From assembly GCF_000381265.1 (NCBI RefSeq), contig NZ_KB906274.1, forward strand, positions 1-64,000: a stretch of 64,000 nt of DNA, written 5' to 3'. This stretch comes from Curvibacter lanceolatus ATCC 14669 (GTDB lineage: Bacteria; Pseudomonadota; Gammaproteobacteria; Burkholderiales; Burkholderiaceae_C). Shown here piece by piece: positions 50,653-60,700 of the stretch; the first letter of the stretch is position 1; each line of letters opens with the position of its first letter. The notes below the pieces were generated by a model. That model worked only from the letters and a program-made list of their open reading frames with translations, was not told where the DNA came from and made no database searches. A program made the position numbers and the translations under genes.

Positions 50653-52842
50653 TCAGAAGTCGTAACGAACGGAGACCTGGGCATTGCGCCCGGGTGCGGT
50701 GTAGGCATCGGCCACCGTGCTGCTGGCGGCCAGGCCGCTGGCATCGGACCAGCGCCAGTACTTCGCGTTGAAGACGTTGTTGAGGTTGGCGTTCAGGGTC
50801 ACCTGGGGCCGCAGCTTCCAGTGCCAGCCCAGGTCCAGCACGTTGTAGGCCGGTGGGGAGAACTGCGCTGCACCGGTGGAGATGTCGCTGCTGGCCTTGC
50901 CGGCGCTGTGCACCAGTTGGGCACGCGCCCCCCAGGTGGCCTGCTCGTGGCGCAGCCCCAGGGCCAGTTTGAAGGGCTGCACCGTGTCCAGCGGGGTCTT
51001 CACGCCCTTGGCTTCGCTGTGGCCCTTGGCGTAGGCGAAGCCGGCGGTGGCCGTCCAGCCCCGGTCCAGGGCCCACTCCGAGCGCGCCTCCAGCCCATGG
51101 ATGCGGGCATTGGCCAGGTTGATGTACTGGAACACCGTCGGGTTGGCCGCCGTGCCGGCGCCCCCCACAGCCTGCTGGCTGATGAAGTCGCGGTAGCGGT
51201 TGTCAAAGGCCGCCACCGAGTAGCGCACCCGCTCCAGCCGCCCGCGAAAGCCCAGCTCCAGGCTGTCGGCGTGCTCGGCTTTCAGATTCGCATTGCCGAC
51301 AGTGGTGTAGCCCGACGCCAGGTTGCTGAAACCGTTGTTGACCTGGTCTGGCGTGGGGGCCCGAAAGCCTTTGGCCCACTGGCCATAAGGCGCGAAGGCA
51401 GGCGCCCATTGCCACACCACCCCCAGGCGCGGCGTGACGGCCTGGCCGGACAGGCTGACCGCCGTGCCGCTGTAGCCCGCGGTGGACGGAGAGAGCTTGT
51501 AGTGATCGAAGCGCAGGCCCGGGACGATGCTGAACGCCCCGGCCTGGATCTCGCTTTGCACAAAGGCGCCGGCCAGCACGTGGTCGGTGTCCGGGAAGGG
51601 CTTGGTCGGAAAGCTTTCGCCAAAGGGCGGCACCGTGCCATCGCGCACGCCGCTGATCTTGCTGCGGCTCCAATCCGCACCATAGGTGAGGCGCTGGTTG
51701 AGCCAGCCCGTGAGATTGCTTTCGAGCAGGGTCGAGAAGCCGGCCACCTTGCTGCGGTAGCGGGTGTCACGGGTTCGGTCGGCTGCGGTGTAGCGGTCTT
51801 CGGCGCCGTACTGGCTGACCTTGGCGTCTTGCCAGTAGAGGCGGGTTTCGGCGCGCTGAATGCCCAGGGCGTTGAGGTCGTTGAAGCTGTGCTCCAGCGA
51901 GAGGCGGTTGCGTTCGATGTGGTCGCGCGCGTCCAGATCGATGACGCTGGTCGAGCTCAGCGGCGGCACGGCCCGGGCCGAGTAGACCTCGGTGTCCTGC
52001 TTGCGCTTCTGGGTTTCGAAGGTGAAGCCCAGTTGCTGGGTCGGGTCGATCTTCAGAGACGCCTTGCCCAGCAGGTAGCGGTTGTTGTAGTCCACCGGGT
52101 TGGGGGTGGTGCGGTTGGCGTTCAAGGCACCGTTGCTGCCCTGGTTGCCCACCTCGTGGCCCTGGCGGTAGCTGCCCAGCAGCATGCCCTGCCAACGCTC
52201 ATCGGCGCCGGCCACGCCCAGCGTGTTGGACCAGGACCGGTCCACCGACGCATAGCTGGAGCGCGCAAAGCCCCCCACGGCCTGCCCCGGCTTGAGCAGA
52301 TCGCCCGGGTCGAGGGTGCGAAAGCTGACCGCACCGGCCAGTCCATCGCTGCCGAACTGGGTGGACGCCGGGCCCCGCAGCACTTCGACGGTCTTGATGC
52401 CATCCACATCGAGGTAGTCACCCCGGCCGGAGGCAAACGAGCCGAAGGAGAAGCTGTTGGGCACGCGGATGCCATCGACCAGCATCAGCACCTGGTTGCC
52501 CTCCAGCCCCCGGATGTTGATGCCCTCGTTGCCGGCCCGCCCGGTGGAAGCCCCTGCGGCGGTGAAGCGGGTGGGCGCGGCCCGCACGGACACATCGAGC
52601 TCATCACGGAACACATCCTTGATGTCGCGGGCGCCGCTCTGCTCGATCTGGGCGGCCGGGGTGACGGTCACGGTGGCGGGCACCTTGTCCACCCGGCGCT
52701 CCGAGCGGGTGGCACTGACGGTGACCTCATCGAGGCGGGTGGTCTCGGCCGGTGTCGGCGGAGTGGACTGGGCCAGCAGCAGGGTCGGGGCCGAGCCCCA
52801 GACCAGGCCCAGCGCCAGCGCGATCTTCTTCTTGCGCAGCAT
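50653..52842 (-). CDS. hmuR: TonB-dependent heme/hemoglobin receptor
   Basis: The protein has 729 residues from ATG 52842. The signal peptide (RKKKIALALGLVWGSAPTLLLAQ) is followed by a TonB-box-like segment (LDEVTVSATRSERR), the plug domain (about 55-170) and a 22-strand beta-barrel ending in a C-terminal Phe (VSVRYDF). The heme-receptor motif GFRAPTPDQVNNGF (FRAP box) and a later NANLKAEHADSLELG segment are present. It carries heme across the outer membrane using TonB. A Fur-like box lies about 160 bases upstream. Confidence 0.94.
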   Translation of the reverse strand: MLRKKKIALALGLVWGSAPTLLLAQSTPPTPAETTRLDEVTVSATRSERRVDKVPATVTVTPAAQIEQSGARDIKDVFRDELDVSVRAAPTRFTAAGASTGRAGNEGINIRGLEGNQVLMLVDGIRVPNSFSFGSFASGRGDYLDVDGIKTVEVLRGPASTQFGSDGLAGAVSFRTLDPGDLLKPGQAVGGFARSSYASVDRSWSNTLGVAGADERWQGMLLGSYRQGHEVGNQGSNGALNANRTTPNPVDYNNRYLLGKASLKIDPTQQLGFTFETQKRKQDTEVYSARAVPPLSSTSVIDLDARDHIERNRLSLEHSFNDLNALGIQRAETRLYWQDAKVSQYGAEDRYTAADRTRDTRYRSKVAGFSTLLESNLTGWLNQRLTYGADWSRSKISGVRDGTVPPFGESFPTKPFPDTDHVLAGAFVQSEIQAGAFSIVPGLRFDHYKLSPSTAGYSGTAVSLSGQAVTPRLGVVWQWAPAFAPYGQWAKGFRAPTPDQVNNGFSNLASGYTTVGNANLKAEHADSLELGFRGRLERVRYSVAAFDNRYRDFISQQAVGGAGTAANPTVFQYINLANARIHGLEARSEWALDRGWTATAGFAYAKGHSEAKGVKTPLDTVQPFKLALGLRHEQATWGARAQLVHSAGKASSDISTGAAQFSPPAYNVLDLGWHWKLRPQVTLNANLNNVFNAKYWRWSDASGLAASSTVADAYTAPGRNAQVSVRYDF

Positions 52843-52998
52843 GGTGGTTCCTAAAACTGAATTTAGGCACTGGCTGGCAAGCGCTTGCTGGTGCAGAGGG
52901 TGTGACGATTCAAAGCCCCGGTGGCTCACAACGGCCGGGCGGGCGCAGGTGCGAGGGGCTTGGCGCCGGGCTTTTGCAGCGGCGTTGTTTGCATTCTA

Positions 52999-53017
52999 GA
53001 TGAGATTTATTCTTATT
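52999..53017. promoter_or_regulatory. Fur-like box upstream of the heme receptor gene
   Basis: On the minus strand the sequence matches the 19-base Fur consensus at 12 of 19 positions. It lies about 160 bases before the receptor ATG. This is a modest match; its position in a heme-iron promoter region supports it. Confidence 0.45.
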
Positions 53018-53067
53018 TGCGACACATTCAAAAAGGACACTTCTCTCTCATGGGTCTTTTCATTAGA

Positions 53068-53082
53068 TGATAATAGTTATCA
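53068..53082. promoter_or_regulatory. Strong Fur box between the heme operon and the PepSY gene
   Basis: TGATAATAGTTATCA matches the 7-1-7 Fur pattern TGATAAT-n-ATTATCA at 13 of 14 defined positions, inside a larger palindrome ATGATAA/TTATCAT. It lies about 80 bases before the PepSY gene and in the shared divergent region with the heme receptor. Confidence 0.8.
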
Positions 53083-53160
53083 TTTGATGCTTGAACGGTA
53101 CTCTGCCCCCTTGACAGGAACGCACCGAGCCAGGCCCCACCCCACCCACGCCCTGTTGCC

Positions 53161-53859
53161 ATGACAACCCAAGAAGCCAGCGCCAAGAACCCGCCGACAG
53201 ACGCCGCCCGCGCCAAACGCCGCCACCAGACCTACTCGCGCTTTGTGCATTGGGTGCGCAAGACCCACGGCTGGATAGGGCTGTGGGGCGCCTTGCTGGG
53301 CCTGGTCTTTGGCCTGAGCGGCATCTGGCTGAACCACCGGGCCGTGCTCAAGCTGCCCTTGAACCAGCAGAAAAGCCATGCCCAGATGGCGCTGGCCGAC
53401 CCGCCCCCCAACACCCCCGAGGCCATGGGCCAATGGCTGGCCCCCGCGCTGGGCTTATCGGGCCCGCCCAATAGCGTGCGCATCGACCCCGCCAAAGCCC
53501 TGCCCTGGGCCGAAAAAGGCGCCAACCAGGGTGAGACACCGCGCCAGCCGGAGCGCTGGGTGTTCAACTTCGGCGGCCCGCACGAGACCGTGCAGGTCGA
53601 GTACTGGAAGGGCAACCGCTCGGTCGGCATCAACACCACACAGCACGGCTTCATCGCTGCGCTGACCAATCTGCACAAGGGCACGGGCATGACCGTGCCC
53701 TGGATCCTGCTGGTCGACACGATCGCGGGCAGCATGGTCTTTCTGTCGATCTCGGGCGTGATCCTGTGGGTGCAGATGAACCGCCGGCGGGCTGTGGGGG
53801 TGGGCATCTTCAGCGTCTCGGTGCTGACGGCGCTGGGCATGGTCCTGGCCCGCCTGTAA
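53161..53859 (+). CDS. PepSY-type membrane protein
   Basis: The protein has 232 residues. Membrane segments near 37-57 (WIGLWGALLGLVFGLSGIWL) and at 178-200 flank a soluble loop; a last segment lies at 212-231. The overall pattern (RFVHWVRKTHGWIGLWGALLGL ... WILLVDTIAGSMVFLSISGVILW) is that of PepSY-associated membrane proteins linked to iron uptake, some acting as ferric reductases. The gene is divergent from the heme operon and has a strong Fur-like box 80 bases upstream, so iron-repressed expression is likely. Confidence 0.85.
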   Translation: MTTQEASAKNPPTDAARAKRRHQTYSRFVHWVRKTHGWIGLWGALLGLVFGLSGIWLNHRAVLKLPLNQQKSHAQMALADPPPNTPEAMGQWLAPALGLSGPPNSVRIDPAKALPWAEKGANQGETPRQPERWVFNFGGPHETVQVEYWKGNRSVGINTTQHGFIAALTNLHKGTGMTVPWILLVDTIAGSMVFLSISGVILWVQMNRRRAVGVGIFSVSVLTALGMVLARL

Positions 53860-54011
53860 GCCGGCACGCGCTCGGCCCAGTTTCAGGGGCCTGCCTCGTC
53901 TCATGCCTGACAGCCTCTTCTTTCAGTTTCTCAAAAGCTGACAGACATGACTCCACCCACGCGAGGCGGGCCTGTTTTTATTCACCCACGTGACCGGGAT
54001 GACCGGGTGTC

Positions 54012-54563
54012 TCAAACCCCAGGCCAGCCCCGCCGCTGCATCATGTCGCGGCCCATTTCAGCGCTCAATACCGCGTTGCCCAGGCGGAGAGCGGCCGGGT
54101 AGGCCAGTTCGTCTTCGGCCCGCAGGTGGGCGCGGTACAGGCTGGCAAAGCCCTCAGCCTGCAGCGACTGGCCCTGACCCGCAGCCACCCGTTCAAGCTG
54201 TTGGCGCAGCGCCGCCCAGGCCGGGGCCATGTCGCGGTGCTCCTGCTGCAATCGCCCAGCCAGAGCCACCCAGGCCGGGTTGCCGCTGTGCAACAGCAGC
54301 GGGAACACATGCCGCTCCTCGTCTTCATGGTGCAGCGGCGCGGCCAGGTCAAAGTAGCGCATCACGTCGCGTGCCGCCTGCGCAGCCTGGCTGTCAGGCC
54401 CCTGCTCACGCAGGTGGGCCTGCAGGCGCTCCAGCAGGTCGAGCATGCGCTGCACCTTGTCATGGCAGGCGGCCAGCATCTCGTAAGGGGCGGCAAAGCC
54501 GGCGTCTGGCCCGGGGCGGCCGGGCAGCAAAGAGGGGTTGGCGAGTCGGACAGAGGAGCTCAT
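54012..54563 (-). CDS. Hemerythrin-domain protein
   Basis: The protein has 183 residues from ATG 54563. Residues spaced like di-iron ligands are His34, His78 or His79, Glu83, His109, His146 and Glu150 (HHEDEERHVFP, EHRDMAP, HLRAEDEL). It is the DUF-type hemerythrin HHE family rather than the shorter bacteriohemerythrin at 30818. It may sense or bind oxygen, nitric oxide or iron. It stands alone and is divergent from the diguanylate cyclase gene. Confidence 0.85.
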   Translation of the reverse strand: MSSSVRLANPSLLPGRPGPDAGFAAPYEMLAACHDKVQRMLDLLERLQAHLREQGPDSQAAQAARDVMRYFDLAAPLHHEDEERHVFPLLLHSGNPAWVALAGRLQQEHRDMAPAWAALRQQLERVAAGQGQSLQAEGFASLYRAHLRAEDELAYPAALRLGNAVLSAEMGRDMMQRRGWPGV

Positions 54564-54941
54564 GGCAGGCAGATCATGCAACAAGAGGGCTCATCATGCG
54601 GCAAACACGGGCCGACAGACAGCGCTGATGCAGTGCCCCCCCCTGAGCACGCGGTCGCTCTCGGGGCGATACCGCCCCGGGGCGGACCCAACGCGAGGCC
54701 TGGATTGGCGCGCCATCGGATAATCATCCCCATCTCCCCGACGGCCACTTCCGTGACAAAGCAAAGACGCTCCCGACGCTGTTCCGATTGACGGTCCCCC
54801 TGCAGAACAAGCCGCCGACAGGGTCCGGGCTGCTCACGCGGCTGGACGTGGCGCGCGGCGCCTGAGTCCGGTCCGCGATCCCTTCAAAGGTCTCCTGTAC
54901 ACGCAACCGTTCAGCGCGAACACCCCACACAGCCCTGCACC
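54564..54941. other. Divergent promoter region (about 380 bp)
   Basis: No gene is seen between the hemerythrin-domain gene and the diguanylate cyclase gene. Two short perfect palindromes are present: CCGCCCCGGGGCGG (54672-54685) and TGGCGCGCCA (about 54707-54716). Both are self-complementary and GC-rich, and their role is unknown. Confidence 0.45.
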
Positions 54942-56039
54942 ATGACTGACTTGACCGCTCTGAAATCCGCGCTCGCCCGCTTTGTCTTTGGTCGTGTCCA
55001 GTTCCAGGAAAGTGAGGAGCTGCGCGAGTTCCAGTACAAATTTCTGCTGGCGCTGATGCTGACGGCGGCGGCGTTCACCGCCGCGCTGGTGGCAGCCCAT
55101 GGGCTCAGAATCAACCCGCTGGAAGGCCCCCACGTCTATTCGATGACGGTTTTCACCGTGCTGGCCCTGGCTTGCTGGGGCGCATTGCGCTCACGGCCCG
55201 AGCGTTTTCTCGCCGTGGCCTGGACCTATGAGGCGATCTGCATGCTGGAATACACCTCGGCCTTGGTTTTCGTGCCTGCTGATGAGTTGCGCCTGCTGTG
55301 GTTCATGGTGAACATCCCGGGCGTCTTCATTTTGCTGGGGCCGCGCAGCGGCTGGGCCATGACGGGGCTCTCGCTTGTGATTGTGCTGGGCTTGAACCCC
55401 TGGCTGGCCCGCCCCTATTCCGGCATCGCACAAGCCACCTTGCTGCTGGCGGTGCTGTATATGAGTGTGATGTTCCATGTGTTTGGCGATCGCTCGGTGT
55501 CGTACTTTTCGCGCATGCGCAAGTACAACATCAAGCTGCTCAGGATCGCCTCCCGCGACGCGCTGACGGGCGTGTACAACGCCCGCGCCTACCTGGCCCA
55601 GAGTGAGGCCACGATCCAGGGCGGTGCCGGGGCCGGGCATGGCTACTCCGTGCTTTTCGTGGATCTGGACCATTTCAAGCGCGTCAACGATGAACATGGC
55701 CACGCGGCAGGCGACAAGGTGCTGCAGGCCGCGGCCAAGACATTGCAAATGGGCGTCAGGCACAACGACATCGTGGGCCGCATTGGCGGTGAGGAGTTCG
55801 GCGTGCTGTTGCCGCAGACCGACCTGAGCCAGGCCTTGCGGGTGGCCGAGCACCTGCGACGCAGCATCGAGCAGTTGTCGATCGACGTGGGCGGCCGTTC
55901 GCTGCTGATCACGGCCAGCATCGGCGTGGCCCACAGCCCTGACGGCCATGTCGACCTGCAAACCCTCCAGCAACGCGCCGACAGTGCCATGTACCAGGCC
56001 AAGGCCGCGGGTCGAAACAGGGTCACCAGTCTGCCCTGA
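54942..56039 (+). CDS. Membrane diguanylate cyclase (GGDEF)
   Basis: The protein has 365 residues. About six membrane segments fill residues 35-185, followed by a GGDEF domain. GGEEF is at 282-286, so the active site is intact. The inhibitory I-site Arg273-x-x-Asp276 lies exactly five residues earlier, so product inhibition is expected. It makes cyclic di-GMP from two GTP. The input signal for the membrane part is unknown. The gene is followed by dctA, 319 bases downstream. Confidence 0.92.
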   Translation: MTDLTALKSALARFVFGRVQFQESEELREFQYKFLLALMLTAAAFTAALVAAHGLRINPLEGPHVYSMTVFTVLALACWGALRSRPERFLAVAWTYEAICMLEYTSALVFVPADELRLLWFMVNIPGVFILLGPRSGWAMTGLSLVIVLGLNPWLARPYSGIAQATLLLAVLYMSVMFHVFGDRSVSYFSRMRKYNIKLLRIASRDALTGVYNARAYLAQSEATIQGGAGAGHGYSVLFVDLDHFKRVNDEHGHAAGDKVLQAAAKTLQMGVRHNDIVGRIGGEEFGVLLPQTDLSQALRVAEHLRRSIEQLSIDVGGRSLLITASIGVAHSPDGHVDLQTLQQRADSAMYQAKAAGRNRVTSLP

Positions 56040-56064
56040 GCCTGAACCTGCAGGGCTGGCAGCA

Positions 56065-56110
56065 TTCGGATTTCCGAACGCTCCCGGGGCAGCGGATTCG
56101 GAAATCCGAC
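56065..56110. promoter_or_regulatory. Two palindromic upstream activator-like sites before dctA
   Basis: TTCGGA-TT-TCCGAA (56065-56078, perfect) and TTCGGA-AA-TCCGAC (56097-56110, five-base perfect core) have centres 32 bases apart, about three helical turns. They lie 70-110 bases upstream of the sigma-54 promoter. This is the expected arrangement for paired DctD binding sites; the binding itself is inferred. Confidence 0.65.
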
Positions 56111-56173
56111 CGCCATCGCTGACTGGGTCTGAAATTCCCCTTTCAAATCAAGCCTCTTGGGCCCGGCAAGGAC

Positions 56174-56189
56174 TGGCACGCTCCGTGCA
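56174..56189 (+). promoter_or_regulatory. Sigma-54 promoter of dctA
   Basis: TGGCACG-CTCC-GTGCA matches the sigma-54 consensus TGGCACG-N4-TTGCW in all but one position, with the GG and GC dinucleotides correctly spaced. The predicted start is near 56200, giving a leader of about 160 bases. Confidence 0.85.
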
Positions 56190-56358
56190 AAACAGAAGGC
56201 GGCTGCGCCTGGCGTGGCCCTGAATTTCCTGGAGACAAGAACTGACCCGATTCGCGCAGCGCCCCCTTCAACGGGTGGCCGGGCGTGGGCTGGGTGCGGC
56301 CTGGTCGACAGGGATTTCCGCCCCCTCGGACGACAGATCGCATCCATCGGAAAACAAC

Positions 56359-57666
56359 ATGAAACTCAATCGCTTGACCACCCTGGTCATCCTGGCCATG
56401 GTCCTGGGCGTGCTGGTCGGCTATGCCTGCCATGAATACGCACCCAGCCCCGAAGCCGCGAAAGACATCGCGGGCTACTTCAGCATCCTGACCGACATCT
56501 TCCTGCGCATGATCAAGATGATCATTGCGCCGCTGGTTTTTGCCACGCTGGCCGCCGGGCTGGCCAACATGGGTGACTCGAAGGCCGTGGGCCGCATCGG
56601 CACCCGCGCCGTGGGCTGGTTTCTGAGCGCCTCGCTGGTCTCGCTGCTGCTGGGCCTGGTGATTGCCAACCTGCTGCAGCCCGGCGCCGCCTTGAGCGTG
56701 CCGCTGCCCGATGCGGGCACGAGCACCCAGCTCAAGACCGGATCGCTCAACCTCAAAGAGTTCATCACCCAGGTGTTCCCCAAGAGCATCGTCGAGTCGA
56801 TGGCCAGCAACTCGATCCTGCAGATCCTGGTGTTCTCGCTGTTCTTCGGCCTGGCCCTGGGGCACCTGCACAACCAGGCCGCCCGCTCGCTGGTGGCCAC
56901 CCTCGACGAGGTGGTGCACGTGATGCTCAAGGTCACCGACTACGTGATGCGCTTTGCCCCCGTGGGCGTGTTCGGTGCCGTGGCCGGCGCCATCACCACC
57001 CAGGGCATTGGCATGTTGAGCGTGTTCGGCCGCTTCATGCTGAGCTTCTACCTGGCCCTGGCCGCCCTGTGGCTGGTGTTGATCGCTGCAGGCTACCTGG
57101 TGCTGGGCCGCGATGTGTTCCGCCTGGTCAAGCTGGTGCGCACACCGATGCTGATCGGCTTCTCCACCGCCAGCAGCGAATCGGTCTACCCCAAGCTGAT
57201 GGAACAGCTTGAGAAATTTGGCGTGAGCCCGCGCGTGACCGGCTTCGTGCTGCCGCTGGGCTACTCGTTCAACCTCGACGGCTCGATGATCTACACCACC
57301 TTCGCGGCCATCTTCATCGCCCAGGCCTACGGCATCGACATGCCGCTGAGCGCACAGATCACCATGCTGCTGGTGCTGATGGTGTCGAGCAAGGGCATTG
57401 CCGGTGTGCCACGCGCTTCGCTGGTGGTGGTGGCCGCCGTGCTGCCGATGTTCAAGCTGCCTGAAGCGGGCGTGCTGCTGATCCTGGGCATCGACCACTT
57501 CCTGGACATGGGTCGCACCATGACCAACGTGCTGGGCAACGCGATTGCCACCGCCGTGGTGGCCAAGTGGGAAGGCGCCATTTCGCCCGTGGACCCGGCC
57601 CTGGCCGAAGCCGAAGAAGCGCTGCCGGTGGAAGGTGACGACAGCGCCGTGGCCGCCCGCGCCTGA
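56359..57666 (+). CDS. dctA: C4-dicarboxylate transport protein
   Basis: The protein has 435 residues from ATG 56359 (MKLNRLTTLVILAMVLG); an earlier in-frame start is not supported. It has the DAACS family marks: STASSESVYPKLMEQLEKFGVSPRVTGFVLPLGYSFNLDGSMIYTTFAAIF and the later SKGIAGVPRASLVV, with eight membrane segments and two hairpins. It imports succinate, fumarate and malate with sodium or protons. The sigma-54 promoter and dctBD downstream show its likely control. Confidence 0.94.
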   Translation: MKLNRLTTLVILAMVLGVLVGYACHEYAPSPEAAKDIAGYFSILTDIFLRMIKMIIAPLVFATLAAGLANMGDSKAVGRIGTRAVGWFLSASLVSLLLGLVIANLLQPGAALSVPLPDAGTSTQLKTGSLNLKEFITQVFPKSIVESMASNSILQILVFSLFFGLALGHLHNQAARSLVATLDEVVHVMLKVTDYVMRFAPVGVFGAVAGAITTQGIGMLSVFGRFMLSFYLALAALWLVLIAAGYLVLGRDVFRLVKLVRTPMLIGFSTASSESVYPKLMEQLEKFGVSPRVTGFVLPLGYSFNLDGSMIYTTFAAIFIAQAYGIDMPLSAQITMLLVLMVSSKGIAGVPRASLVVVAAVLPMFKLPEAGVLLILGIDHFLDMGRTMTNVLGNAIATAVVAKWEGAISPVDPALAEAEEALPVEGDDSAVAARA

Positions 57667-57672
57667 GGCCCT

Positions 57673-57690
57673 CCAGCCCCCGGGGGCTGG
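57673..57690. repeat. Perfect 18-bp palindrome between dctA and dctB
   Basis: CCAGCCCCC and GGGGGCTGG are exact nine-base complementary arms with no loop, starting seven bases after the dctA stop. It may form a hairpin that limits read-through into dctBD; there is no T-run. Confidence 0.6.
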
Positions 57691-57720
57691 CGGCACTGCT
57701 ACCATCTCCGCCAGCCGCCC

Positions 57721-60700
57721 ATGCCCCCAAAGTATCTCTTTAGCACCCTTGCACGCCACCTGCAGCGTGCACCGCGCTTTGCCCCCATCCTGTTGCTGCT
57801 GCTGGCCCTGATGGGCCTGAGCAGCCTGGGCGCCTACCAGGTGGCACAGCGCCTGGGCCTGGCCGAAATGCAGGCCACCGGCCTGCACCGGCTGGACCTG
57901 TATGCCGCCAGCCTGGAGCGCGAGATCGGCAAATACGCCTTCCTGCCCGGCACCCTGGAGCTGCAGGCCGAGGTGCTGGACCTGCTGGCCCACCCGGCAG
58001 GCCAGAAGCCACCGAACAAGGTCAATGCCTACCTGGAGCAGCTCAACGACCGGGCCGGCACCCTGGCCATCTATGTGATCAACCCCCAGGGCCTGGTGCT
58101 GGCCACCAGCAACTGGCGCCGCGCCGACAGCTACCTGGGTGAGAACCTGTCGTTTCGCCCGTATTTCCGCGATGCCGTGGCCCAGGGCAGCGGCCGCTTC
58201 TTCGGCATCGGCACCACCCGGGGTGAACCGGGCTACTACCTGGCTTCGACCCTGGTCGATGCCCACGGCACCCAGGGCATCGCCGTGATCAAGGTCAGCC
58301 TGGACCAGCTCGAACAATCCTGGACCACGGTGGAGGCCCCGGTTCTGGTCAGCGACGAGAACGGCGTGGTCATCCTGGGCTCGGTGCCCGACTGGAAGTT
58401 CACCACCCTGCGCACGCTGGACGAGGCCACGGCCAAGGCCTTCGACCAGACCCAGCAGTACAACCGCCGCGCCTTGAAGCCCCTGGGCCTGCGTGAGCTG
58501 CGCGAGCTGGAGCACGGCGCCCGCCTGGTCAGCATCGCGAAAGAGCGCCCCGAGATGGTCTCGGTCTACCCCGTGGCGGGCCGCTTTTTGGCACAGTCGC
58601 GGGCCTTGCCCGGCACCCCCTGGACCCTGACCGTGCTCTCGCACCTGGAACAGGTGGACGAGATTGCCCAAAGCCACGCCCTGATCGCGCTGATTGGCGC
58701 GGCCCTGCTGTTCGTGCTGGGCCTGATGCTCAACGAACGCCGCCGCCACCTGAAAGACCGGCTGGCCGCACGCGAGGCCCTGCAGGCCGCCCACGACGAG
58801 CTGGAGCGCAAGGTGGAGCAGCGCACGGCCGACCTGTGGGCCAGCAACCACCGACTGCAGGCCGAGGTGACGGAGCGCACCCGCACCGAGGCCAACCTGC
58901 GTGCCGCCCAGGACGAGCTGGTACAGGCCGGCAAGCTGGCCGCCATCGGCCAGCTCTCCACCGGCATTGCGCACGAGCTGAACCAGCCCCTGACCGCACT
59001 GCGCACCCTGTCGGGCAACAGCCTGCGTTTTCTGGAGCGGGGCGACCTGGCCACCACCCGCACCAACCTCGAACGCATGGCCCAGCTGGCCGACCGCATG
59101 GGCCGCATCACCGGGCAACTGCGCTCGTTTGCCCACAAGTCGCCCGTGGCCAGCCGCCCCGTGCCGCTGGACCAGGCGGTGGCCAATGCCCTGGCCGTGC
59201 TCGAAGGCCGCCTCGCCGAAAGCCACGCCACCCTCCAGTGCCCCGCCAGCAGCCCCTGTCCGGTGGCCCTGTGCGACGGCAACCGACTGGAACAGGTGCT
59301 GATCAACCTGATCGGCAATGCGCTCGACGCGGTGCACGCCCCCGAGCGGCCGCGCATCGACATCCGCTGCAGCCAGCAGGCCGACCGGGTGCAGGTGCAG
59401 GTGCGCGACCATGGCCCCGGCCTGGCCGAGGCCGTGCAGGCCCACCTGTTCGAACCCTTCTTCACCACCAAGGAGGCCGGCGTGGGCCTGGGCCTGGGCC
59501 TGGCCCTGTCGGCCGGCATCGTGCGCGAGTTCCAGGGCAGCCTGAGCGGGGCCAACCACCCCGAGGGCGGCGCCGTGTTCACCCTGGAACTGCCCAGGGC
59601 CCCCGACGAGCCCTCTGACACAATGAGCCCCCCCCCCATGACTGATGCCCTCAAAGTCCTGATCATCGAAGACGACCCCGACATCGTGCTGGGTTGCGAG
59701 CAGGCACTGCAACTCGAAGGCATTGCCTGCGACAGCGTGGGCAGCGCCGAGGCGGCGCGACGACGCCTGGGGCCCGACTTTGCCGGCATCGTGGTCAGCG
59801 ACATCCGCCTGCCGCGCTGCGACGGCCTGGCCTTCATGCGCGAATTGATGGCCCTGGACCCCGAGCTGCCCGTGGTGCTGATCACCGGCCACGGCGACAT
59901 TGCCATGGCCGTGCAGGCCATGAAAGACGGCGCCCACGATTTCATCCAGAAGCCCTTCGCCCCCGAGTACCTGGTGGGTGCGGTGCGCCGCGCGCTGGAG
60001 AAGCGTCGCCTGGTGCTGGAGGTGCGCGAGTTGCGCCGCCAACTGGCCCAGCGCGACACCATCGAAGGCCAGTTGCTGGGCCAGGCACCCGGCATGCAAC
60101 GCCTGCGCCAGATGCTGGCCGGCCTGGCCAGCAGCGCGGCCGATGTGCTGATCCAGGGCGAGACCGGCACCGGCAAAGAGCTGGTGGCGCGCTGCCTGCA
60201 CGAGGCCAGCCCGCGCCGCCAGGGCAACTTTGTGGCCATCAATTGCGGCGGCCTGCCCGACACCCTGTTCGACAGCGAGATGTTCGGCCACGAGGCCGGG
60301 GCCTACACCGGCGCGGCCAAGAAACGCATCGGCAAGATCGAGCACGCCAACGGCGGCACCCTGTTCCTCGACGAGATCGAGAGCATGCCGCTGGGCATGC
60401 AGATCAAGCTGCTGCGCGTGCTGCAGGAGCGCACGCTGGAGCGCCTGGGCTCCAACACGCTGATCCCCATCGACTGCCGCGTGATCGCCGCCACCAAGAC
60501 CGACCTGCTGACCCTGGCCGACCAGGGCCGCTTCCGGGCTGATCTGTACTACCGGCTGAGCGTGGCCACCGTGGCCCTGCCGCCGCTGCGCGAGCGGCGC
60601 GAAGACATTCCCTTGTTGTTTGAACACTTTGCGCTGCAAGGTGCCGCCCGGCACCAGCGCTCGGCCCCCGAGACCAGCGCCGAGCGCATGCGCCAGCTCA

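Noticed and set aside
53068-53082. FNR or CRP site instead of a Fur box
   Set aside because: The TGATAAT/GTTATCA arms and spacing fit the Fur 7-1-7 pattern, and the neighbours are iron genes; the FNR halves TTGAT/ATCAA are absent.
56143-60654. 1503-residue minus-strand frame across dctA and dctBD
   Set aside because: It is the antisense of three well-supported genes and has the His/Gln/Gly-rich composition of shadow frames.
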